64,000 nt of DNA from Psychrobacter frigidicola. Lineage in GTDB: Bacteria > Pseudomonadota > Gammaproteobacteria > Pseudomonadales > Moraxellaceae. Shown piece by piece: positions 34,097 to 43,696 of this stretch (position 1 is the stretch's first letter; the number at the start of each line of letters is the position of its first letter). The DNA lies in assembly GCF_007997305.1 (NCBI RefSeq), contig NZ_VORZ01000001.1:682001-746000 (forward strand), in the 5' to 3' direction. Both the position numbers and the translations under genes were made by a program. The notes under the pieces are model-generated. The model was not told the origin of the DNA. It saw only the letters and a program-made list of their open reading frames with translations, and made no database searches.

Positions 34097-34792
34097 TCAT
34101 ATTTTTTTAAACATCTTTTCGAAATGATTATTCTCTTGGTAGCCACCCATAAAGCTAAAACTTGCTAATATTTCCCAAAGCAAGCGGGCAAATTGTTTGT
34201 CTCTATCATCATATAGCTTTGTATTTTTTAGGCTGATAGATATTGCATTAAAGTTATGCAAAAAGGAAAAAATATTATTATTTTCAATTTCAACATTATT
34301 TAGCAAGTAAGAAACAGCTTCTTTAAATGCCTCAAATTCTATCAATATTTCTGCAAGTGCCTCCTCGTCAAGATTATTTAAAAAAACATGCCATCTATTT
34401 TGGCTTTCTGTTACATACTCTTTAAAGTATGCTTTAAATTTATCAGAATCTATAAGTAAGTCTGTGTCAACATATGACTCAGAAATATTACCTTTATTGT
34501 AAGTATTTAAGATATGCAGAATTAGCTGTCTCCTGAACTCTATATATTGAGACAGAAAATTTGCTTTTACTCTCTTTTTCTTTTGGTTTTGAGGTAAGTA
34601 GACAACTAAAAAATAGAACCATATACTTACTAGCATCCCTGATGACAAGGTAAATATCATAGTATTACCGAAATTAAAGCCTTGGAATATGTATCTAATC
34701 CCACTAATCTCGACTACTTCACCACTACTTTTGATAAGCAAAAAAATACAAAGCAGGCCCATAACTAACAAACTATAATTTATATATCGCAC
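34097..34792 (-). CDS. Two-helix membrane protein of unknown function
   Basis: A 231-residue protein that I do not recognise. Two hydrophobic segments lie at about 4-21 (INYSLLVMGLLCIFLLI) and 45-66 (IFTLSSGMLVSIWFYFLVVYL), followed by KKKRVK, which places the remaining 160 residues on the cytoplasmic side. That part is helical and acidic, with Asn-rich stretches. The start is GTG (34790-34792) with AGGA 9 bases upstream; the nearby ATGs are in another frame. The gene is strikingly A+T-rich compared with its neighbours, which suggests recent acquisition. Small two-TM proteins with helical tails occur among phage-exclusion proteins, but nothing here proves that. Confidence 0.65.
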   Translation of the reverse strand: MRYINYSLLVMGLLCIFLLIKSSGEVVEISGIRYIFQGFNFGNTMIFTLSSGMLVSIWFYFLVVYLPQNQKKKRVKANFLSQYIEFRRQLILHILNTYNKGNISESYVDTDLLIDSDKFKAYFKEYVTESQNRWHVFLNNLDEEALAEILIEFEAFKEAVSYLLNNVEIENNNIFSFLHNFNAISISLKNTKLYDDRDKQFARLLWEILASFSFMGGYQENNHFEKMFKKI

Positions 34793-35195
34793 TCATCATT
34801 TCCTAAAATTTGTAATTATATCAACTTACATTCTTTCTAGCATGAATAGAAGGCACTTTATATCGGTATTTTAGGATGTAAGAATCTTTAGAGTTAACCA
34901 ACAAACATAGTCGACATACAACCATTTAAATCTCACTGTATTAGATAAACAACCATCATTAGTTCGTGACTCATGCGTCCTAAATACTTTGAAAACATTG
35001 ACATCACCATAAGGCTTGTTTACCATCCTATCTACTTTTGACCTGTCAATTCATTCCTTGAGTTGGCGGGTTATTTTTGTTTTTAGTGCCTCATTTCAAA
35101 TATTTATCCCTCCTTCACTGTTCTGCTATTAATTTGTTGATGGCTATATCTGACATTGACAGTAACCACCGTGAATAATTAACAAGTTGCTAACC
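34793..35195. other. Intergenic region before the MATE gene
   Basis: This 403-base A+T-rich stretch contains the divergent promoters. A candidate for the plus strand is listed at 34998. A small hairpin TTGAC-CT-GTCAA is at 35038-35049. I see no gene. Confidence 0.35.
34998..35026 (+). promoter_or_regulatory. Candidate promoter of the MATE transporter gene
   Basis: A perfect TTGACA (34998-35003) is followed after 17 bases by TACCAT (35021-35026). The transcript would have a leader of about 160 bases. Confidence 0.45.
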
Positions 35196-36563
35196 ATGGT
35201 TTCCGTATTATCCTTTAAAGACTTTAAAAGCTATAGCATGCGTTTAGGCATACTCGCATTACCTATTTTGATTACTCAATTTTGCCAAGCCGCGTTAGGT
35301 GTGGTTGATGCCATTATGGCAGGCCAAGTCTCCGCACTTGATTTGGCGGCTGTGGCGGTTGGTTCTGGTATTTGGCTGCCGCTATTTTTGTTAGTCACTG
35401 GTATTTTGATTGCCACTACGCCATTGATTGGTGAGGCAGTCGGGCAAAACAAACACGACCAAGTTCCCCATATTACTCAACAGTCGCTATGGACCGCTGG
35501 AGTGTTAGGTATTCTGGGTTTTATTATTGTCAATCTGATGCCAAATGTCCTTGGCATAATGGGCGTTCCGGCAAATATTCAACCGATAGCAGCGGAATAC
35601 TTACATGGCGTGTCTTTTGGTTTCCCTGCGCTTGCTGCCTATGCAGTGCTACGCAGTTACTGTGAAGCACTCGGACGACCTGAGCCAGTGACCATTATTA
35701 GTATTATTGGTTTATTAGCAGATATTCCACTGAATTATATTTTTATTCATGGTTTATTCGGGATGCCTGAGATGGGCGGTGCGGGCTGCGGGGTAGCCAC
35801 TGCGATCGTATTATGGATCAACGTGCTCCTACTGGCCGCGTATACTACCTTTACCAAGCGCCAGCAATTTGCCAGTACGCGCTTCTTTTATAGCTTTACC
35901 GCGCCTAATCGTGAGCAAATTACTAAGTTGTTAAAGCTTGGTATACCGATTGGTATCTCTATATTTTTTGAGGCCAGTCTTTTTAGCTTAGGCGCCTTGG
36001 TCATCAGTCCACTTGGGGAGTTGGCGACCGCGTCACATCAGGTAGCATTGTCAGTGACCTCACAACTATTCATGATACCAATCTCGGTGGCAATGGCATT
36101 GACTATTATGGTATCTAATCGTTTTGGTGAGAAGAACCTTCTTGCTGTGCGCCAAGTGCAAGCAACAGGTCTCATCTGGACGGTAGTTATTGCACTCGTT
36201 TGTATGCTGGGGATTTGGATATTCAGACCACAACTGGCCGCCGCTTTTACTGACAATCTAGAGGTCAGAGCGCAGGCGATGCATCTGTTAATCTTCGCCC
36301 TTGCCTATCAATTATTTGACGGCTGGCAGGTCAATATCGCAGGCATTTTACGCGGTATGCAGGACACCACGGTGCCGATGTGGGTCACGCTATTCTGTTA
36401 TTGGATAGTTGCCTTGCCGCTTGGTATCTATATGGTACGCTATACTGATATAGGCGCTCAAGGGTTTTGGATGGCGTTAATCGCTGGACTAGTCTTATCT
36501 TCCATCCTCCTCACGTTACGTCTGATTTATCAACAAAAACGTTTGGGAGCGCAATGGGCGTAG
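35196..36563 (+). CDS. MATE family efflux transporter
   Basis: A 455-residue multidrug and toxin extrusion protein of the NorM type with twelve hydrophobic helices. Typical motifs are ALPILITQFCQAALGVVDAIMAGQVSALDLAAVAVG near the N-terminus (given in parts: the D of VDAIMAG is conserved), and RGMQDTTVPMW near 385. It exports cationic drugs and dyes, driven by Na+ or H+. The frame is open to a TTG at 35187; ATG 35196 gives the usual N-terminus. It ends with its own terminator. Confidence 0.9.
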   Translation: MVSVLSFKDFKSYSMRLGILALPILITQFCQAALGVVDAIMAGQVSALDLAAVAVGSGIWLPLFLLVTGILIATTPLIGEAVGQNKHDQVPHITQQSLWTAGVLGILGFIIVNLMPNVLGIMGVPANIQPIAAEYLHGVSFGFPALAAYAVLRSYCEALGRPEPVTIISIIGLLADIPLNYIFIHGLFGMPEMGGAGCGVATAIVLWINVLLLAAYTTFTKRQQFASTRFFYSFTAPNREQITKLLKLGIPIGISIFFEASLFSLGALVISPLGELATASHQVALSVTSQLFMIPISVAMALTIMVSNRFGEKNLLAVRQVQATGLIWTVVIALVCMLGIWIFRPQLAAAFTDNLEVRAQAMHLLIFALAYQLFDGWQVNIAGILRGMQDTTVPMWVTLFCYWIVALPLGIYMVRYTDIGAQGFWMALIAGLVLSSILLTLRLIYQQKRLGAQWA

Positions 36564-36618
36564 ACGGTTAGCTCGCCGTTTTATTCTAATTAGAGATTAA
36601 GATAATAATAAACGATTT

Positions 36619-36657
36619 AAGTCGTTGCCTATATATATATATGCAACGACTTTTTTC
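36619..36657 (+). terminator. Intrinsic terminator after the MATE gene
   Basis: Ten-base perfect arms AAGTCGTTGC and GCAACGACTT enclose a CTATATATATATAT loop and are followed by TTTTTT. Confidence 0.85.
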
Positions 36658-36856
36658 TTTTCATAATGGCTAGATAGCGCGCAGTCTGCTGAAAATAGTA
36701 TGCTTTCCTCTTCTAAAGTGAGTCTCTATCGTAGTATCTAGTAATCAATACTAGCGCTGCCTGCTTACATAGACTATGATAAATAGCTGAATCTTTCTTA
36801 CCCAAGAACATACTAATATTAAAAATATGTAAAAATTCTCAGTTAACAACTGTACA

Positions 36857-36915
36857 TCGATTGCTCATTGCGTCTAATATAGGTATCATTAGCAATCGAC
36901 AAAACAATGTTTTGT
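36857..36915 (+). promoter_or_regulatory. accB promoter with nested inverted repeats
   Basis: A promoter with TTGCTC (36861-36866), a 17-base spacer and TATCAT (36884-36889) lies about 70 bases before accB. A 9-base inverted repeat TCGATTGCT (36857-36865) / AGCAATCGA (36891-36899) brackets it: the left arm overlaps the -35 and the right arm the predicted start site. Immediately after it is a 17-base palindrome ACAAAACA-A-TGTTTTGT (36899-36915). This looks like an operator for a repressor of fatty acid synthesis, but no known box is recognised. Confidence 0.5.
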
Positions 36916-36960
36916 TACACTATTTCTTCTTAAATTTTAGTAAAAGGCCTCATAAAAACT

Positions 36961-37389
36961 ATGGATATTGAAAAAATACGCACCCTAGTCGCCCTCATGG
37001 AAGAAAACGAGCTGGTCAATCTAGAAATCAGTTCAGACGATGAGCACATCAGCCTGACACGCCATTACGACGCTCCTGCCCCAACGATGATGGCCGCGCC
37101 TACTGCTGGCATTGCCCCTGCAGCTACGGAAGCGAAAGCCCAAGTAAAAGCCGGTAGTGTTGAAACCTCACCGATGGTTGGTGTGTTTTATTCTGCCCCT
37201 ACTCCTAATGATCCACCGTTTGTCAAAGTTGGTCAGAAAGTACAAGCCGGCGACACGCTTGGTATTATTGAAGCTATGAAAATCATGAATCCGCTTGAAG
37301 CTACTCAAAGTGGTGTCATTGATGAGATCCTAGTGGATAACTCTGAAGTAGTACAGTTCGGTCAACCTGTTATACGCTATAAAGCCTAA
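36961..37389 (+). CDS. accB: Biotin carboxyl carrier protein of acetyl-CoA carboxylase
   Basis: A 142-residue BCCP. The biotinyl domain ends with EAMKIMN (biotinylated Lys107) and the thumb-containing segment SPMVGVFYSAPTPNDPPF, which marks the acetyl-CoA carboxylase type. The N-terminal IRTLVALMEENELVNLEIS is the standard dimer-forming helix, and an Ala/Pro-rich linker joins the two. It pairs with AccC encoded 148 bases downstream to start fatty acid synthesis. Confidence 0.96.
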   Translation: MDIEKIRTLVALMEENELVNLEISSDDEHISLTRHYDAPAPTMMAAPTAGIAPAATEAKAQVKAGSVETSPMVGVFYSAPTPNDPPFVKVGQKVQAGDTLGIIEAMKIMNPLEATQSGVIDEILVDNSEVVQFGQPVIRYKA

Positions 37390-37537
37390 TGGTCTACGCC
37401 CCACTTTATTACTTAGTTATGATTGATATATCGCTATAAGGGTTACGTTATCAATTGCTATCGTATCAAATGCGACTGCACGTTGAACAGCTCATAGCGA
37501 GAAGATTGATCACTGCCGCTTTGACAAGGATGATTCC

Positions 37538-38896
37538 ATGATAAAGAAACTGCTCATCGCCAATCGGGGTGAGATTGCCTTACGTATCGTACGTGCCTGT
37601 AAAGCTCTTGGTATCGAGACCGTTGGCGTCTATTCAACCGCTGATGCAAACCTGATGCACTTGCGCTTTGTTGATGAAGCCATCTGTATTGGCAAGCCTA
37701 ACGCTAATCAGAGTTATTTAGATATTAATACTATCTTAACCGCTGCCGAAATCTCTGGTGCTGATGCCATTCACCCCGGTTATGGTTTTTTGGCTGAAAA
37801 TGCTGAATTTGCTGAGCGTGTCGAAGAAGCAGGATTAACTTTCGTTGGTCCTAATGCTGATCATATTCGCTTAATGGGTAATAAAGTCTCCGCCATTAAC
37901 GCTATGAAAAAGGCAGGTGTTCCTACCGTACCCGGCTCTGTTGGTGCGGTTAACTTGCACAATGCTGAAGAACAAGCGCGCAATATCGGCTTTCCACTAT
38001 TGATAAAAGCAGCCTCTGGTGGCGGTGGACGCGGTATGCGCGTGGTTGAGCGCTTCGAAGAGATTATCGGTCAAGTACAATCAGCAAAACAAGAAGCTGA
38101 GCTTTGGTTCGGTGATGACACCGTCTATATGGAACGCTACTTGCAAAACCCGCGCCATGTTGAGATTCAGGTACTAGGTGACGGTAATGGTAATGCTATT
38201 CATCTGTATGACCGTGACTGCTCATTGCAACGCCGCCATCAAAAAGTGTTAGAAGAAGCCCCTGCTCCTGATATCCCTGATGATGTGCGTCAACCTATCT
38301 TGGACGCTTGCGTTAAAGCTTGTCAGCTGGTTAAATATCGCGGTGCTGGGACTTTTGAGTTCTTATTTGAAAATAATGAATTCTTCTTTATCGAGATGAA
38401 TACTCGAGTTCAGGTTGAGCATCCGGTTACTGAGATGATTACTGGTATTGACGTGGTGGTTGAGCAATTAAAAATCGCTGCGGGTTACGGTCTGTCCTAT
38501 CGTCAAGACGAGATTGAAATTCAAGGCCATGCTATTGAATGTCGCATCAACGCTGAAGATGCAGTCACTTTTGTCCCTTCACCAGGCAAAGTCACGCAAC
38601 TATTTGCTCCAAGTGGTACTGGCGTTCGCTTTGACTCGCATCTGTATCCGGGCTATGAAGTGCCGAGCTACTATGACTCGTTGGTTGGTAAACTTATCTG
38701 TCATGGACAGACTCGCCAGCAAGCCATTGCTAAAACATTACATGCACTAGATGAACTCATTATTGAAGGGATTAATACCAATATCCCCTTGCATCGTGAT
38801 GTTATTTTGGCGGACGAGAATTTTGTCAATGAAGCACAAAATATCCATTACCTTGAAAGAGAGTTATTGGTGGCTAATAAAGAAGCAGCGTTATAG
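37538..38896 (+). CDS. accC: Biotin carboxylase subunit of acetyl-CoA carboxylase
   Basis: A 452-residue biotin carboxylase of ATP-grasp fold that carboxylates AccB-bound biotin with bicarbonate and ATP. Motifs seen are [19 protein letters not shown], the Gly-rich ATP lid [33 protein letters not shown], and [20 protein letters not shown]. The length matches AccC without fused domains. GGAT lies upstream of the ATG. It forms an operon with accB and ends before a bidirectional terminator. Confidence 0.97.
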   Translation: MIKKLLIANRGEIALRIVRACKALGIETVGVYSTADANLMHLRFVDEAICIGKPNANQSYLDINTILTAAEISGADAIHPGYGFLAENAEFAERVEEAGLTFVGPNADHIRLMGNKVSAINAMKKAGVPTVPGSVGAVNLHNAEEQARNIGFPLLIKAASGGGGRGMRVVERFEEIIGQVQSAKQEAELWFGDDTVYMERYLQNPRHVEIQVLGDGNGNAIHLYDRDCSLQRRHQKVLEEAPAPDIPDDVRQPILDACVKACQLVKYRGAGTFEFLFENNEFFFIEMNTRVQVEHPVTEMITGIDVVVEQLKIAAGYGLSYRQDEIEIQGHAIECRINAEDAVTFVPSPGKVTQLFAPSGTGVRFDSHLYPGYEVPSYYDSLVGKLICHGQTRQQAIAKTLHALDELIIEGINTNIPLHRDVILADENFVNEAQNIHYLERELLVANKEAAL

Positions 38897-38943
38897 ATTC
38901 TATCTTTTTTGCTAAAAATAGTGTGTTCGTTTAAATATCCCTA

Positions 38944-38980
38944 TAAAAAAACCGCTATCTTATTAGGTAGCGGTTTTTTT
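38944..38980. terminator. Bidirectional terminator after accC
   Basis: Thirteen-base perfect arms AAAAAAACCGCTA and TAGCGGTTTTTTT enclose a 10-base loop. It lies between two convergent genes and has T runs in both directions. Confidence 0.85.
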
Positions 38981-39080
38981 ATGTTTAGATCTCATGTTTA
39001 GACTTATTAGCTGCTCAATTTATTAACTTGTTAAGTAATTAACTAACTAGATAATTACTTCTCTGTTATAAGAATATCCA

Positions 39081-39707
39081 TTATGGCAAAATACGATGGA
39101 AACTCATAAAACATTCTTTACCCTCAGAATCAGCACACCACTGCATCTTATTGCCATCGTGATGTAAAAAAGCAATTAGTGCTTCATCGGTTTGGTCAAT
39201 CTGGTTACCGGAGCAATCGACTTCGTTGTTATCATAGACAGTTTTTATAGCGATAATTGGCAAGCCTTCTTCACGATGGGTCACAAGATAACGTCCATAC
39301 GTCCATTCTTTACCACTAACCGCCCACATCTCATTATCAGCCGCAAAGTTGTATAGCTCGCGACACTGAGCAGGTTTTTTTGGAGTCGCGGATAATTGGA
39401 TGGTATTGGAACTAGAATTTGGTGTATTTTTTGGAACGATACTTATAATGCGCTGCTGACTTTGATCCAGCACGCCACCTGATAAATCCATAGATACTCT
39501 AGGCTCAGCAGTTACTGTCGACGCGCTGGTAGCGCGTGATGCTGGCTTACTCATGGTGTCTACGCTATCTAAGTCAATCTCCCATTGCCCAGCGATTGCT
39601 GGACTAATATGAGTCGTAATTTGCGACTGACTCACCTGCTCGCCACTAGTAGGTAGCGATGATAGAATAGATGCTAATGTAAAAGAAGCCACTGAGAGCA
39701 ATGCCAT
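39081..39707 (-). CDS. Secreted protein of unknown function
   Basis: A 208-residue protein with an N-terminal hydrophobic segment (ALLSVASFTLASILSSL) that looks like a signal peptide. A Ser/Thr-rich linker follows. The C-terminal half, from about 112, has a compact domain with conserved-looking cysteines (CRELYNFAADNEMWAVSG, VDCSG, WCADSEGKECFMSFH). I recognise no family. AAGG lies upstream of the ATG. It is probably periplasmic or surface-exposed. It stands alone between two terminators. Confidence 0.6.
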   Translation of the reverse strand: MALLSVASFTLASILSSLPTSGEQVSQSQITTHISPAIAGQWEIDLDSVDTMSKPASRATSASTVTAEPRVSMDLSGGVLDQSQQRIISIVPKNTPNSSSNTIQLSATPKKPAQCRELYNFAADNEMWAVSGKEWTYGRYLVTHREEGLPIIAIKTVYDNNEVDCSGNQIDQTDEALIAFLHHDGNKMQWCADSEGKECFMSFHRILP

Positions 39708-40013
39708 GATTAACCTTTTATTTATATCAATACGTTATGTGTACATTAGCGTAAGTCTTGGGCACTAAAAACACAAGTAACATTATGCTATTGGCAGTTA
39801 GACGCTAGTACGATTTGCCACTCATTACCCCTAAACCTCTATTCTACTTCCTATTAAAGTTAGCCTTCGTAACAATGCAGAGACTTCAATACTTATTCTT
39901 CAGAGCCAATAAAAGACGCAAGAAAATAACGCCCCCTATCAACATGCTTAGCATAATGATAGGGGGCGTTACAGTTATTCGATTTATAGCTATTAAAAAA
40001 GTATTGTCTTAAC
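39708..40013. other. Intergenic region between leuA and the secreted protein gene
   Basis: These 306 bases contain the leuA terminator (39928-39970) and the promoter region of the minus-strand secreted protein. No further gene is supported. Confidence 0.4.
39928..39970 (-). terminator. Intrinsic terminator after leuA
   Basis: Fourteen-base perfect arms AACGCCCCCTATCA and TGATAGGGGGCGTT enclose a 15-base loop. Read on the minus strand it is followed by ATTTTCTT. Confidence 0.8.
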
Positions 40014-41783
40014 TTAAGCTGCTATGTTACTAGGTGCTTGAGCAAAGGCAGACAATGCCCCTTTTAACATCGCTGATACCGTGCTGCTGCACGTGCCGAT
40101 ACCAGAGTAAACGCTACCATCGACATTCAGCTGGATATAAGCCGCTGCATGGGCATTGGTCTTATTGTCACTATTGGTATCATCGTCAATGCCATTATTA
40201 GTGTTATGCTGTGGATTAATAGCATGTTCAGCATAGTTAATCACATGTAAAGATTTTCCAGTATGCTGGGCTAAGCCATCAATGAACGAAGATAAAGGAC
40301 CATTACCAGTACCATCAATATCGATAGTATCGCCGTTCATCTGTACTTGACCTTTGAAGTAAACCTCACCGCCTTTATTGTTCACACTGTAATCTAATAG
40401 CTCAAAGTTACCTTGCTGCAAATAAGTACTTTCAAACGTTTTTAAGATTTCATCATTCTGTAGTTCACGTGCAGCAGTTTCAGCTTGCTGCTGAACCACG
40501 CGGCTAAAGTCAATTTGCATCCAACGTGGTAAGTTAAAGCCATAGTTACGCTGTAAGATATAAGCAACGCCGCCTTTACCAGACTGACTATTGATACGTA
40601 CCACGTCTTGGTAACTGCGACCAATGTGTGCCGGGTCGATAGGTAAATAAGCCACGTCCCAAACGTTTTCGGTCTGCTCAACATGTTTTTCATTATAATC
40701 GAGACACTTTTTGATAGCGTCTTGGTGCGAGCCGCTAAATGCGGTAAAGACCAATTCACCGACATAAGGATGCCGTGGATGCACTGGTAAGTTATTGCAC
40801 TCGCTCACTACCTGTACAATCTCGCTCATATTACTAAAATCAAGCTCAGGGTCGATACCTTGGCTAAACAAGTTCATCGCCATCACCATGATGTCCATAT
40901 TACCGGTACGCTCGCCGTTACCAAGTAAAGTTCCCTCGATCCGATCCGCCCCAGCAAGTACGCCAAGCTCAGCTGCTGCAACTGCACAGCCACGGTCATT
41001 ATGCGTATGTAAACTGACCGTTACATGCTCACGCTTTGCTAAATGACGGCAGAAATATTCAACCTGATCGGCAAACACGTTAGGCGTAGACGCTTCAACA
41101 GTCGCAGGCAAGTTTAAAATAACCTCTTGTCCCGTTTCAGGCTGCCAAATATCACAAACCGCATCACAGACTTCTACGGCATATTCAGTCTCAGTTTGGC
41201 TAAAACTCTCTGGTGAATACTGGAATACCCATTCAGTCTCTGGATATTTGGCAGCGTACTCAACCAATAACTTCGCACCGGTGATAGCAATTTCTTTAAT
41301 CTCGGTCTTATCTTTGCCATATACTTTTTCACGTTGGATACGGCAAGTTGAGTTATAGACGTGAACAATGGCACGCTTAGCACCTTTTAATGATTCAAAA
41401 GTACGCGCAATTAAATGCTCACGGGCTTGTACCAACACTTGCAAGGTGACATCTTCAGGCACATGGTTTTCTTCGATAAGCTTCCGCGCAAAATCAAACT
41501 CAACTTGCGCCGCTGATGGAAAACCAATTTCAATCTCTTTAAAACCGACTCCTACTAAGGTCTTAAAAAAGCGCATTTTTTGCTCGATAGTCATCGGATC
41601 AATTAGGGCTTGGTTACCATCACGCAAATCTACACTGGCCCACATTGGCGATTTTTCAAGCGTTTTGCTCGGCCATGTACGGTCTGGTAGCATGGGTGCA
41701 AATGCAAAAGGACGATACTTTTTATAATCAAAAGCAGCATGTTTTGGGGTAACTTTCGCAGTGTGTGTGGCTTGGTCAGACAT
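40014..41783 (-). CDS. leuA: 2-isopropylmalate synthase
   Basis: A 589-residue LeuA of the longer (type 2) form that condenses acetyl-CoA with 2-oxoisovalerate in leucine synthesis. The catalytic barrel has SVDLRDGNQALIDPM, EIEIGFPSAAQVEFDF, and the metal-binding HTHNDRGCAVAAAELG. The C-terminal regulatory domain (leucine binding) follows, containing a 20-residue Asn/Asp-rich insert near 540. ATG 41783 is preferred over the TTG at 41789 because AAGGAT precedes it. A divergent Lrp/AsnC-type gene starts 199 bases away. Confidence 0.95.
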   Translation of the reverse strand: MSDQATHTAKVTPKHAAFDYKKYRPFAFAPMLPDRTWPSKTLEKSPMWASVDLRDGNQALIDPMTIEQKMRFFKTLVGVGFKEIEIGFPSAAQVEFDFARKLIEENHVPEDVTLQVLVQAREHLIARTFESLKGAKRAIVHVYNSTCRIQREKVYGKDKTEIKEIAITGAKLLVEYAAKYPETEWVFQYSPESFSQTETEYAVEVCDAVCDIWQPETGQEVILNLPATVEASTPNVFADQVEYFCRHLAKREHVTVSLHTHNDRGCAVAAAELGVLAGADRIEGTLLGNGERTGNMDIMVMAMNLFSQGIDPELDFSNMSEIVQVVSECNNLPVHPRHPYVGELVFTAFSGSHQDAIKKCLDYNEKHVEQTENVWDVAYLPIDPAHIGRSYQDVVRINSQSGKGGVAYILQRNYGFNLPRWMQIDFSRVVQQQAETAARELQNDEILKTFESTYLQQGNFELLDYSVNNKGGEVYFKGQVQMNGDTIDIDGTGNGPLSSFIDGLAQHTGKSLHVINYAEHAINPQHNTNNGIDDDTNSDNKTNAHAAAYIQLNVDGSVYSGIGTCSSTVSAMLKGALSAFAQAPSNIAA

Positions 41784-41982
41784 AATCAATCCTTGGATAA
41801 GATAGAGCGTTCAATTTAGACAATCGGTCTTATGATATGAGATAACTAAAGTTTATGCCATTATAATAACAAAATTTATTAGGTGAAAAACAGCTTTATC
41901 CTGTATTTTTTAGAACTATATTAGTGATAAAAACCACTATTATTGATATAATCAGCTTAAATCACTAACAAACTAATAAGTT

Positions 41983-42471
41983 ATGTCAAATAGCCATTCT
42001 AAAAACTCTTTATCAATTGATATCGACGAGACCGATAAGCGTTTATTGCGCTTGTTACAACTAGAGGCACGGATGAGTATTACTGAGCTTGCTGAGCGTG
42101 TCAATCTGTCTGCTACTCCCTGCGCACGGCGTATCAAGCGCCTAGAAGATAGCGGTATCATCAGTGGTTATCATACCCAAATCGATGCACAAAAATTAGG
42201 CTATCCACTGGCTATATTTATCGCTATTAGTATGGATCGTCATACTGCAGAACGCTTTCTTCAGTTTGAACGTAAAATTCAAAGCTTCGATGAAGTGATT
42301 AGCTGTAGCATCGTAACTGGCCGTAGTGAAGATTATTTAATTAAAGTACGCGTACGCGACATGGCACACTATGAAGAGTTTTTATTACACCGATTAAACC
42401 GTATTGAGGGCGTGGCACAGGTGCATACCAGTTTTGAGCTGCGCGAAGTGTTTAGCCGCAGTATTGTTTGA
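41983..42471 (+). CDS. Lrp/AsnC family transcriptional regulator
   Basis: A 162-residue feast/famine regulator. The N-terminal helix-turn-helix is DETDKRLLRLLQLEARMSIT followed by ELAERVNLSATPCARRIKRL, and the RAM ligand-binding domain begins near 85. The C-terminal HTSFELREVF matches Lrp-type proteins. It lies divergent from leuA with 199 bases between starts, so it may control leuA in answer to leucine or another amino acid. This is an inference from arrangement. Confidence 0.92.
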   Translation: MSNSHSKNSLSIDIDETDKRLLRLLQLEARMSITELAERVNLSATPCARRIKRLEDSGIISGYHTQIDAQKLGYPLAIFIAISMDRHTAERFLQFERKIQSFDEVISCSIVTGRSEDYLIKVRVRDMAHYEEFLLHRLNRIEGVAQVHTSFELREVFSRSIV

Positions 42472-42477
42472 TAAAGG

Positions 42478-43689
42478 CTAACTTAATGGATTTGTAGGGG
42501 ATTGCCGACGAAACCACAATAGCAAAATAAAACTTACTAATAATCCAATACCCGCAACCAACAAGCCAGCATTAAAGTTATCACCCGCCCCTGCTAATGC
42601 AACCGTCACTAAAGGGCCAATAAACTGCCCGACACTATAAGCTAAGGTCGCAAGTCCCATCAATAAATTAGAATAGGCTGGATTGATATTTTTGATAATA
42701 ATCAATGTCATAGAGACAATACCGGCAAAGGTTAACCCTACAATAACCGCATTGCCATACAAGCCCAGCGCTCCATTAAACCACATGGGCATACACATCC
42801 CGACTGCTTGTAGTAATGTTAGACCAAGTAGAGTTTTAATTTCACCCGTACGTTTAGCAAGTGCTCCCCATAATGGATTGGATAACATGGCAAACAGTCC
42901 GACAACCAGCCAAATCAATAGTCCTGAGTTGCTCTGCTCAGTCAAACGCTGAGTTGCAATAACCGGTAAAAAGGTAGCCGAGGTAATATACCCAAAACCG
43001 GCTAAAGCGTAACTTGCTGACAATAAAATGACAGCTTTGGTATTACCTGCAATAGCCTCATACAATGAGCGTTTAAAATTAATATAGGTTTGGTGTATAG
43101 AACGTGGCTGAGCGCGAGCTGCTGTTTGAGCTGGTCGGATAGCATACAGCAATCCCAAAAGTGGCAAACTACTGATACCCGCCATCAGCCAAATCACATT
43201 AAAATGATAACCCAATGTCAACAACACCCAAGTAAGAATGGCAGAAGTACTAATACCCGCGCCGATACCTGCATAATGGATGGTTGATAGCACTGAGCGC
43301 CGAGCATCACTAAAATATTGAATCACCAAAGATGAGCTCAAAATCATCGCCACCCCGCTAGCAATACCTGCCAACAGCCGAATAACATACCATAAATTTA
43401 GCGACATATTTGGCACGAATAACAGCATCGTGGTGACAATACTAATGCTGGCCCACAGCATGAGATTTTGCCAAGTCAGACGCTGCGGCACGAATATCGC
43501 AATTAGTGCCCCAAAGAAATAACCAATATAATTAATCGACGCTAACCAGCCAGCAGTGGCAGTTGACAGAGTCAGCTGATTCATAATATCAGGTAAGGTG
43601 GCAGTAAATAAGAAGCGCCCAAAACCCATCACTACCGCCATACAATACAACCCTATCAAGGCAATAGCGGTCTCATTAGTGATGGTCAT
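42478..43689 (-). CDS. MFS transporter (YbfB/YjiJ-like)
   Basis: A 403-residue major facilitator with about twelve hydrophobic helices. The opening GLYCMAVVMGFGRFLFTATLPDIM is the YbfB/YjiJ-family signature, and the glycine-rich helix LASINYIGYFFGAL and GIASGVAMILSSSLVI fit it. The frame is open to 43791 into the upstream gene, but ATG 43689, 7 bases after the stop of the UbiB-like gene, gives the normal N-terminus. The substrate is unknown. It is probably co-transcribed with the upstream gene. Confidence 0.8.
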   Translation of the reverse strand: MTITNETAIALIGLYCMAVVMGFGRFLFTATLPDIMNQLTLSTATAGWLASINYIGYFFGALIAIFVPQRLTWQNLMLWASISIVTTMLLFVPNMSLNLWYVIRLLAGIASGVAMILSSSLVIQYFSDARRSVLSTIHYAGIGAGISTSAILTWVLLTLGYHFNVIWLMAGISSLPLLGLLYAIRPAQTAARAQPRSIHQTYINFKRSLYEAIAGNTKAVILLSASYALAGFGYITSATFLPVIATQRLTEQSNSGLLIWLVVGLFAMLSNPLWGALAKRTGEIKTLLGLTLLQAVGMCMPMWFNGALGLYGNAVIVGLTFAGIVSMTLIIIKNINPAYSNLLMGLATLAYSVGQFIGPLVTVALAGAGDNFNAGLLVAGIGLLVSFILLLWFRRQSPTNPLS

Positions 43690-43696
43690 TTTCAAG

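Larger units (their letters stand above)
36564..36960. other. Intergenic region before accB
   Basis: This 397-base stretch contains the MATE terminator (36619) and the accB promoter with inverted repeats (36857-36915). The remainder (36660-36830) shows no gene. Confidence 0.45.

Noticed and set aside
33548..34792. EVE domain gene plus two-TM protein as a defence system
   Set aside because: They are convergent, not an operon, and no nuclease, methylase or sensor gene accompanies them; kept only as a low-weight idea.
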